A DNA stretch of 11,895 nt from Silvanigrellales bacterium (GTDB taxonomy: Bacteria > Bdellovibrionota_B > Oligoflexia > Silvanigrellales > Silvanigrellaceae), in assembly GCA_028285285.1 (NCBI GenBank), contig JANQPW010000293.1:1-11895 (forward strand), read 5' to 3'. This document shows positions 6,506 to 11,895 of the stretch, in pieces. Position numbers and translations under genes: made by a program. Numbering within the stretch: the stretch's first letter is position 1; every line of letters begins with the position of its first letter. Under the pieces are notes generated by a model, which saw only the letters and a list, made by a program, of their open reading frames with translations, did not search any database and was not told where the DNA came from.

Positions 6506-6973
6506 ATGATTGAAAAAGACAAAGTCGTGACCTTGTCTTACGTCCTGAAAGACAGCCAAGGCACCGTAATTGACACTTCGGAGAACGAAACACCATTGGA
6601 GTACATACACGGCCATGGCAGTATTCTACCCGGCCTTGAAAGCCAACTCACAGGAAAGTCTGTGGGTGACGGTGTCACGGCAGTGATTCCACCGGCTGAG
6701 GGCTATGGGGTTCGCAACGAAGAGCTTGTGGAATCTGTGCCTCGCGAACACTTTCCTCCCGACCAAGAAATTGTGGAAGGCATGCACTTCGCCGCACAAA
6801 CTCCTGAAGGAGAAGTGCGCGTTGTGATCACAGAAGTGCTCGACGACAAAGTTGTCGTTGATGGCAACCACCCTTTGGCAGGTGTGGAGCTTCACTTTGA
6901 AGTTGAGGTGCTGAAGGTGCGTGATGCGCAAGCGGTTGAAATTGAGCGCGGTGAGGTGGAGACCGCCGTTTGA
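6506..6973 (+). CDS. slyD: SlyD-type FKBP peptidyl-prolyl cis-trans isomerase
   Basis: This 155-residue cytoplasmic protein catalyses cis-trans isomerisation of proline peptide bonds and acts as a folding chaperone. The FKBP half opens with VVTLSYVLKD (7-16) and contains PLEYIHGHGSILPGLE (30-45) and VIPPAEGYG (60-68). The insert-in-flap chaperone domain (about 70-125) ends in VVVDGNHPLAG (116-126), a SlyD hallmark, followed by the closing strand VELHFEVEVLKVR. The ATG at 6506 is preferred over the in-frame GTG at 6497 because GGAG (6494-6497) is eight bases before it. Unlike E. coli SlyD it ends at ERGEVETAV, with no histidine/cysteine-rich metal-binding tail, so nickel delivery to hydrogenase is less likely. 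It converges with the EAL gene, 14 bases between stops. Confidence 0.9.
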   Translation: MIEKDKVVTLSYVLKDSQGTVIDTSENETPLEYIHGHGSILPGLESQLTGKSVGDGVTAVIPPAEGYGVRNEELVESVPREHFPPDQEIVEGMHFAAQTPEGEVRVVITEVLDDKVVVDGNHPLAGVELHFEVEVLKVRDAQAVEIERGEVETAV

Positions 6974-6987
6974 TTTGAGTCGGCAAT

Positions 6988-8772
6988 TCAGCCCACCTTC
7001 AAGGGAATGACCTTTCTCTTCCCTTCAGCGTCATCCTGAGCAGCCTCGCCGCGGCGAATCTCTGCGATGAGTCCATTAACCTCTTGAGGCCTGTGGAAGA
7101 GATAGCCCTGAACCAATTCCACACCGATCTTTTGGAGAGACTCCGCCTCTTCCCAGCACTCCACACCCTCAGCAAGAGTCATGGAGTTGCTGATCTTTGC
7201 AGATTGCACGAGTCCACTGAGAAAGGCCAGTCGAGGTGGATCTTTGTGGATGTTGGAAATGAGAGCTCTGTCGAGCTTGATGATGTCGGGTTGGATCTTG
7301 AAAATGCGCTCCAGGCCGCCATAGTCTTTCCCGAAGTCGTCGGTGGCAACGCCGAAGTTCATTTGCTTCAAATCGGCCCTCACCTCACACACAAGGTCAA
7401 AGTTCTCGATCGCTTCCGATTCGGAGACCTCAAAAACGGGCTCCAAACCCTCAGGAAAGAGTTTCTTCATTTTTCGCAAGTTGTAGAAGTTTCGCGGCAG
7501 AATATTGATCATCAGCTTTCCGGGAAGATCTCCAGCATGCTTCACGGCCTGGCGAAGCGAAATCATGTCGAGCTCAAGAGAAATGTTGACCGCCTTTGCA
7601 ATGCTGAACATCACGTCTGGAGTGAGCAGCTGAGGGTCTACGGAAATGTTTTTCGAAGCTCCAAGCACACGGCTGATGATGTCTTTCTGTGCTCGAATGA
7701 GCGACTCAAATCCAAACACATGGGCGCGCAAAGGTGCGATGCTCTTCTGCGCGTTTGCTTCTTGAACCTGCTCCTGGGTGACCTGATCGAGATGAAACAC
7801 CCCTTGGTACACCGGCATCAGCGCGTTTGGAGTGCAAATGATGTTTTGCATGTACTCGCGTCTGCGAATGCTCAGACGTTTCTCTTGCAGACGGATCGTT
7901 TTGAGACTTTCCGAAACCAGATGATCGATAATCTTTTTCTCATCTTCAAATGGGCTTGAGGTGGCACTGGCATACCCAATGTGAATGTCAGGGATCACCG
8001 TCATGCCGCTGGGAAGACATCTCTCCCCTTTTCGGCTTCGGAGTGAGCTCCAGAGGGTGTTGTCAATTTGAATCTGCACGCGATCGGCGATGACTTCCAA
8101 ACAGCCTGGGGCTGGAAGGTTACCCGAGGAGCGGTTGGGTTCCAAAATGATCAAATAGATATTGTCTTCTTCCGAGTAACGACACAAAATGTCTTTCGAC
8201 CGAAAATTGCCGGTTCGGCCCCACAGGTCGATCAGGAGATCCTGCAAGAACTTTTGAGCTTCATGGTAGGCTTGAGCGCCATAGCGAGCCTCGATTGATT
8301 TGAAACTGCTTGCGTCAACAGCCAAAACGCAAATAGCTTGCTCCGCCTGCAAGAAGTGAGCGGCATAGCGGCGGTCGAAATTGGGGATCACCCGAGGCGA
8401 AGGCCGCTTTGAGCGACCATGTTGGGCGGTGAGCAACTCAATGTGCTCGTATATGCAAGTAAACGTCGACTCATTGCAAAACGCCGCATGCGCAGGTTTT
8501 GAAAGGGTCTCGCCTTTGGAAAGAAACTTCCGGACGTTGAAATAAACACTGGGGACAATATTCGAAACGCCTAGAATCGCTTGGAAGGTGACGGGGTTTT
8601 CGAGTGAAGTGCAGCTGCAATCGATGATCAAGCAGGAGTACTGACCCTCTGCAATATTTTGAAGTTTGCTCAACTCAACACTTGTGGTGCGTTCAATTTC
8701 TCCGTAACGATCTTTGAGTTCTTCACACAGCCTATCGTTTTCTGAACACTTTGATAGTATTGCCAGTATCAC
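6988..8772 (-). CDS. REC-like / degenerate GGDEF / EAL cyclic-di-GMP protein
   Basis: This is a 594-residue three-part protein. Residues 1-115 look like a receiver-type domain, with LIIDCS at 48-53 giving a candidate phosphoacceptor D51; the usual DD pair at the start is not obvious. Residues about 146-305 form a GGDEF-like domain in which the active loop reads RYSEEDN (198-204) instead of GGDEF, so it should not make c-di-GMP. Residues about 318-575 are an EAL domain: FESLIR (355-360, so ESL not EAL), N423, FEVSES at 447-452, TDDFG (477-481), K499 and D501 in IKLDRA, AEGVE (534-538) and QGYLF (555-559). The metal and base residues are therefore largely kept, and phosphodiesterase activity is plausible. 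GTG 8772 is chosen because AGGGGG (rc of 8778-8783) lies five bases upstream. There is no membrane segment, so it is cytoplasmic. Confidence 0.88.
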   Translation of the reverse strand: MILAILSKCSENDRLCEELKDRYGEIERTTSVELSKLQNIAEGQYSCLIIDCSCTSLENPVTFQAILGVSNIVPSVYFNVRKFLSKGETLSKPAHAAFCNESTFTCIYEHIELLTAQHGRSKRPSPRVIPNFDRRYAAHFLQAEQAICVLAVDASSFKSIEARYGAQAYHEAQKFLQDLLIDLWGRTGNFRSKDILCRYSEEDNIYLIILEPNRSSGNLPAPGCLEVIADRVQIQIDNTLWSSLRSRKGERCLPSGMTVIPDIHIGYASATSSPFEDEKKIIDHLVSESLKTIRLQEKRLSIRRREYMQNIICTPNALMPVYQGVFHLDQVTQEQVQEANAQKSIAPLRAHVFGFESLIRAQKDIISRVLGASKNISVDPQLLTPDVMFSIAKAVNISLELDMISLRQAVKHAGDLPGKLMINILPRNFYNLRKMKKLFPEGLEPVFEVSESEAIENFDLVCEVRADLKQMNFGVATDDFGKDYGGLERIFKIQPDIIKLDRALISNIHKDPPRLAFLSGLVQSAKISNSMTLAEGVECWEEAESLQKIGVELVQGYLFHRPQEVNGLIAEIRRGEAAQDDAEGKRKVIPLKVG

Positions 8773-8916
8773 CAGGTCCCCCTGCTTGCCTAATAGTGCT
8801 ATCGGTCGGTGAGGGGCGAATGTGTAGGTTCAATTTGTGCAGGGCGGAAATTGTCTTCCCTGGCGGCCACGGGGAATCTTTTTCCGAATGGTTTTCAGCT
8901 TTTAAAGGGAGGTTCC

Positions 8917-9318
8917 ATGAACCAAAAGAACTCAAAAGATCAGTATTTTTCTCAATTTAGTCTTTCTCACAAAAAAGGAGCTCTGGGGCTGGCTGCGGCA
9001 GCAAGTGCATTCCTGATCTTAGGTGCTTGCACTCAAGAAGCGCAAAACAAGATCTCCAGAGGATTGCAGAACTGGACAGGCACCAATGGCGTTCTTGACG
9101 TGCTGAACAATGGCAAAGTGATGTATCGGTTCATCAACATTGATAAGCTCACAACAGGAACTGCCACGGGCGGAAGCGCTTCAAGAGCCTACCGATATGG
9201 TTACGGAGTTATGGACAAAAACCAGAACTTTAAGGAAGACCCTGGAGAAAAAAGGGTTTACTTCGAGATCAGCGACTACAGCACGCCTTATGTCTTCTAC
9301 GAAAACCCCCTCAACTGA
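8917..9318 (+). CDS. small lipoprotein with EF-hand-like loop
   Basis: This 133-residue protein is not recognised as a known family. ATG 8917 follows an AAAGGGAGG site by four bases; the in-frame ATG-like start at 8809 would add 36 unlikely residues. It has a lipoprotein signal peptide: lysines at 19-20, a hydrophobic core at 21-34, and the lipobox LGAC with modified C38. The mature part is mostly polar and tyrosine-rich. Residues 100-111 (DKNQNFKEDPGE) carry acidic or amide side chains at positions 1, 3, 5, 9 and 12 of an EF-hand-like calcium loop, though phenylalanine replaces the usual glycine at position 6. The C-terminal stretch, RVYFEISDYSTPYVFYENP, looks like beta strands. Likely location is the outer or inner membrane, periplasm-facing. 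It converges with the glucokinase gene, 13 bases between stops. Confidence 0.8.
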   Translation: MNQKNSKDQYFSQFSLSHKKGALGLAAAASAFLILGACTQEAQNKISRGLQNWTGTNGVLDVLNNGKVMYRFINIDKLTTGTATGGSASRAYRYGYGVMDKNQNFKEDPGEKRVYFEISDYSTPYVFYENPLN

Positions 9319-9331
9319 ACCCTGATAGGCT

Positions 9332-10609
9332 CTAATTTGGGGCGAAGGGTCTCAGCTCACAAAGGTTCAACTGCCTTGAAGCTGCCGCAACAGCAGCTCC
9401 CTTGAGACCCAGCTCCTCGTCTGTCACAAGGTACACGGGAATTTCAGCAAGCAGCGCGGCCATCGGCCCCTTGTCGAGGTAACTCTCCCAAAAATCTCTT
9501 GACTTCATTCTTTCCGCATTTTTTGCAGCAACACCTCCGGCAACGAAAATCCCTCCTTTTGGCATCACTTTCAGAGCGTAATTTCCCACCTCAGCGCCAT
9601 AGAGTTTGAAAAAGATGTTCAGTGTTTGGTTGGAGAGCGTTTCTGACCCTTCGGTCTGAGCCACGGCACTGATTTCCCCAGCAATAAAAGGACCCCCATT
9701 TTTCCACTTTTTATGTGCACTTTGCAGCTGCTCAGGGAGCTCTTCGAGCGAGACGCCATTGTGGGTGAGCAGCACATCAAAAATATTGCTGATGCCATTT
9801 CCTGAAACAATCTGCTCCACAGCCACGTGGTTGCCCTGAACCCGAGAACGCAAACCTTCCAGCAAAACAACTCCGAGAGGATCTGCGGGCGCAAAACTGG
9901 CGTGGCCTCCTTCGGTGGCATGCACCAGCTTCTTTTGGCAGTCTCCTGTGGCATAGGCCTGACCGAGGCCGGTGCCAGCTCCCACAATGGCTAAAGTTTC
10001 GCTTGGATTGAACCGCGACGAAACACCAGAGTTGGGGTTCAAAGACACAAAAGCGGGCGAACCTCCCGCAGGAGCTGCCAAGCTCAGTCCGTAGAAGTTT
10101 GCGGCAAAATCGTTCAACAAAACGAGGTGGCTCATTTCCGTCTTAAACAGACGCTCCGACACAGACTTCAAAACGGCTGAACTGATATTGAGCCAACCTC
10201 CCCCCTTGTGCTTGAGATTGTTGATGGCCGCATACATCACCCCATTTGACCCCCCGCGAGTGGTCACAGGCCCGGCCACACCAAATGCGGCCGCTTGGGG
10301 CACCCAATCAGCTTCCAGTTCTTCAGGAAGCAGTTTGCGATAGGCTTCTAAAAGATCTTGCAGAGAACTGAAGTTGGCCGAAACCAACCGGTGGCTGTGA
10401 GCCTGTTCAAATGTTTGGCTTTGGAGATTGACCCGGGCTAGGAAAACGAGAGATTTCGTGCCGCCAATGTCTCCAGCCAATACCGTTACGGTTTCGGCCC
10501 CTGCTCCGCCCTTTCCCTGAGCCAAATTGAGGGCACGGTTGTTGAGAGACCTCTCGCAGCCCACAAAAACCCACATCACAGACAGAAGAAAAAGGACAAG
10601 GCGGCACAT
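9332..10609 (-). CDS. Glk-family glucokinase with a predicted lipoprotein signal peptide
   Basis: This 425-residue protein has a complete proteobacterial-type glucokinase domain (ATP + glucose to glucose-6-phosphate). The phosphate-binding loop is GDIGGTK (46-52). LLNDFAA (164-170) supplies catalytic D167. VGAGTGLG (209-216) is the second nucleotide loop. TEGGHASFAP (232-241), VSGNGISNIFD (268-278) and VAGGVAAKN (356-364) are further family blocks, and the tail has IPVYLV and LGLKGAA. It is not a ROK protein, as no zinc motif is present. The oddity is residues 1-18: MCRLVLFLLSVMWVFVGC reads as a short lipoprotein signal peptide with C18, followed by a Gly/Ala-rich linker to residue 40. This start has a strong AGGAG site (rc of 10616-10620) six bases upstream. 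F at -3 of the lipobox is atypical. A TTG at residue 44 could give a cytoplasmic form but lacks a suitable ribosome binding site. Confidence 0.88.
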   Translation of the reverse strand: MCRLVLFLLSVMWVFVGCERSLNNRALNLAQGKGGAGAETVTVLAGDIGGTKSLVFLARVNLQSQTFEQAHSHRLVSANFSSLQDLLEAYRKLLPEELEADWVPQAAAFGVAGPVTTRGGSNGVMYAAINNLKHKGGGWLNISSAVLKSVSERLFKTEMSHLVLLNDFAANFYGLSLAAPAGGSPAFVSLNPNSGVSSRFNPSETLAIVGAGTGLGQAYATGDCQKKLVHATEGGHASFAPADPLGVVLLEGLRSRVQGNHVAVEQIVSGNGISNIFDVLLTHNGVSLEELPEQLQSAHKKWKNGGPFIAGEISAVAQTEGSETLSNQTLNIFFKLYGAEVGNYALKVMPKGGIFVAGGVAAKNAERMKSRDFWESYLDKGPMAALLAEIPVYLVTDEELGLKGAAVAAASRQLNLCELRPFAPN

Positions 10610-10684
10610 AAAGAGCTCCTCGCAGTTTTCAGGAATTGGCACTGTTACTCTTACACACAAGTGTCACTGGTTAAGCCCGTGGGG

Positions 10685-11497
10685 TCAACCTCGATCTTCA
10701 CCGACACTGCGCCTTTCAGCTGCCTGCACTTGCGTGAGCTTGTCGACTTTTTCGTGAAGCAGGCGAATTTCTTCCAGCAGCTCACCCCGTTCGTCATGAC
10801 CCTGTTTTTCGCGCTCAGCAGCGGCTTCATCGGTTTCTATGTGAAGGGCATTGACGATCACCGCAATGAAAAGGTTGAGCATGGTGAAGGTCGTGAGAAT
10901 GATAAAAGGGAGAAAAAACATCCAGGAATAGGGAAAGACCTCCAGCACAGGCCTCACAATTCCCATGGACCAACTCTCCAAGGTCATCACCTGAAAGAGG
11001 GTGTAAGCACTCTTCCAGATGGAACCAAACCACTCAGGAAAGGCAACTCCGAACAGTTTTGTGGCCATAACCGCCCCCGAATAGAACACGAGGGCCAATA
11101 TGGCGCCAACGGCTCCAAGACCAGGAACGGCAACAAGAAGGCCATTCACAACTTTGCGAAGTGACGGCACCACGCTGATCATGCGAAGAGCTCGCAACAC
11201 ACGCAGGGAACGCAGTACCGAAAGAGCACCAGTAGCAGGAATTAGGGAAACTGAAACAATCAAAAAGTCGAAGATGTTCCAGCCATCCCGAAAGAAACGG
11301 AGGCGGTACACCGCAAGCTTCAAGACCAGCTCGGCCGTGAAGACAAAGAGAAAGCTCCGGTCGACGATCTTCAAAAGTGACAGCTGTTCTTCATCTAAAT
11401 TCGGCAGTGTCTCCACGCCCAGTGTCACCGCATTGAGCAAAATGCAGATCACGATCAATCGTTCAAATGGTCTCGACTCAATGAGATCACGCAACAT
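10685..11497 (-). CDS. BacNaV-type voltage-gated sodium channel
   Basis: This 270-residue inner-membrane channel subunit has six transmembrane segments and forms a tetrameric, depolarisation-opened sodium channel like NaChBac and NavAb. S1 includes IVICILLNAVTLGVETLP (15-32) and S3 includes WNIFDFLIVSVSLIP (73-87). S4 has gating arginines at every third residue, R96, R99, R102 and R105 (VLRSLRVLRALRMI). The selectivity filter is TLESWS (172-177) with the key E174. S6 ends in MLNLFIAVIVNALH (206-219), followed by the usual C-terminal acidic neck and a heptad-like coiled coil (about 238-262). The length matches known members. ATG 11497 is chosen because the protein then starts where family members do; GGGAGGG lies about 11 bases upstream, a slightly long spacing. 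The glucokinase gene follows after 75 bases on the same strand and may be co-transcribed. The gene is divergent from the glutaminase. Confidence 0.93.
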   Translation of the reverse strand: MLRDLIESRPFERLIVICILLNAVTLGVETLPNLDEEQLSLLKIVDRSFLFVFTAELVLKLAVYRLRFFRDGWNIFDFLIVSVSLIPATGALSVLRSLRVLRALRMISVVPSLRKVVNGLLVAVPGLGAVGAILALVFYSGAVMATKLFGVAFPEWFGSIWKSAYTLFQVMTLESWSMGIVRPVLEVFPYSWMFFLPFIILTTFTMLNLFIAVIVNALHIETDEAAAEREKQGHDERGELLEEIRLLHEKVDKLTQVQAAERRSVGEDRG

Positions 11498-11533
11498 TGT
11501 GATGACGTCCCTCCCAAAAAACCAAAAGCGGCA

Positions 11534-11542
11534 TGCTAAACT
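11534..11542 (+). promoter_or_regulatory. candidate extended -10 promoter for glutaminase
   Basis: TGC-TAAACT has the extended -10 pattern TGnTAnnnT and lies 48 bases before the glutaminase start. No -35 match is present at the expected distance. The 92 bases between the divergent start codons must also hold the channel promoter, which I could not place. Confidence 0.35.
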
Positions 11543-11589
11543 CTCTGGTGCAGACCGCTCAAACCCTTCAAACCCTAAGGTGGGTCGAA

Positions 11590-11895
11590 ATGGACAAGAT
11601 CCCCTCTCAAAAGACACTCCAGGAGATCATCAACCGCCTCCACAACTCCTATCGCGGGGTGAATTCGGGGCATCTGGCAGAATACATACCCGAACTTGGA
11701 AAAGTCGACACTTCGTTGTTTGGAATTTCTATCACGACACCCGACGGTGCCACGGTCAGTGTGGGAGACGCCGAGGTCCCCTTCACCATTCAATCTATCT
11801 CCAAGCCCTTCGTTTTTGGCCTTGCTCTTGAAACCCATGGGCTCACGCGCGTGAGAGCATGTGTGGGGGTGGAGCCCACAGGAGAACCCTTTCAC
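11590..11895 (+). CDS. glsA: glutaminase, N-terminal part (3'-truncated by window)
   Basis: These are the first 102 residues of a serine-dependent glutaminase of the GlsA/YbaS family, which hydrolyses glutamine to glutamate and ammonia in the cytoplasm. The family has a beta-lactamase-like fold. Visible signatures are LAEYIPELGKVD (29-40), LFGISITTPDGATVSVGD (43-60), FTIQSISKPFVFGLAL (65-80) with the SxxK catalytic pair S69 and K72, and VGVEPTGEPF (92-101), which precedes the conserved region after the window end. The N-terminus and its spacing to the SISK motif match full-length family members. AAGGTGGG (11577-11584) precedes ATG 11590. Glutaminases often contribute to acid tolerance or nitrogen balance; which applies here cannot be told. 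Any C-terminal fusion domain would lie outside the window. Confidence 0.92.
   Translation, partial: MDKIPSQKTLQEIINRLHNSYRGVNSGHLAEYIPELGKVDTSLFGISITTPDGATVSVGDAEVPFTIQSISKPFVFGLALETHGLTRVRACVGVEPTGEPFH

Noticed and set aside
7001..7025. AAGGGAA/TTCCCTT inverted repeat after the SlyD-like gene
   Set aside because: It lies within the C-terminal codons of the EAL gene and has no T-run, so it may be coincidence rather than a terminator.
7084..7959. Long 291-codon open frame on the + strand
   Set aside because: It is antisense to the EAL domain coding region, which has clear conserved motifs; its own translation shows no recognisable domain.
8809..8916. Upstream extension of the lipoprotein gene
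   Set aside because: It would place 36 residues before the signal peptide, and the AAAGGGAGG site directly precedes ATG 8917.
10610..10660. Upstream TTG start for the glucokinase
   Set aside because: The extension has no ribosome binding site and would bury the signal peptide; AGGAG directly precedes ATG 10609.
11498..11617. 40-residue N-terminal extension of the sodium channel
   Set aside because: It overlaps the glutaminase start and promoter region, and family members begin close to the ATG at 11497.

Overview
The window is ordinary chromosomal DNA of moderate GC from a Gram-negative bacterium. It is densely packed, with short intergenic gaps, many convergent and divergent gene pairs, and clear GGAGG-type ribosome binding sites. 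Lipoproteins, a GGDEF/EAL-type c-di-GMP protein, a NhaR-like LysR regulator, a BacNaV sodium channel and a bacterial release-factor-like (baeRF) gene together suggest a deltaproteobacterial or Bdellovibrionota-like lineage. That placement is an inference from gene content, not from a marker gene. No rRNA, tRNA, CRISPR array, insertion sequence or phage gene was seen.

Layout. Positions 2-1820 (+) hold the C-terminal end of an XPB/Ssl2-family helicase, overlapped by a DUF790/Bax1-type nuclease, which is the archaeal-style helicase-nuclease DNA-repair pair. An 87-residue orphan protein follows (1978-2241, +) behind a promoter with an operator-like repeat. It converges on a baeRF-type release-factor homologue (2284-3405, -), which is divergent from a NhaR-like LysR regulator (3546-4442, +) carrying a perfect T-N11-A box in its leader. 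Then come an exported two-helix protein (4508-4960, -), an aldo/keto reductase (4999-6084, +), a possible small basic protein on the opposite strand (6044-6313, -), a SlyD-type prolyl isomerase (6506-6973, +) with a structured leader, and a REC-like/degenerate GGDEF/EAL protein (6988-8772, -). A small lipoprotein with an EF-hand-like loop (8917-9318, +) converges on a complete Glk-family glucokinase that has a lipoprotein signal peptide (9332-10609, -). Just upstream of the glucokinase, on the same strand, is a BacNaV voltage-gated sodium channel (10685-11497, -). This is divergent from a glutaminase gene cut by the window end (11590-11895, +).

How the genes relate. XPB and Bax1 clearly form one translationally coupled unit. 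The sodium channel and glucokinase are probably co-transcribed, with a 75-base gap and no terminator seen. Most other genes look like independent single-gene units. The most unusual observation is the glucokinase: its catalytic motifs are intact, but its best-supported start adds an N-terminus that predicts export and lipid anchoring, although ATP is not normally available outside the inner membrane.
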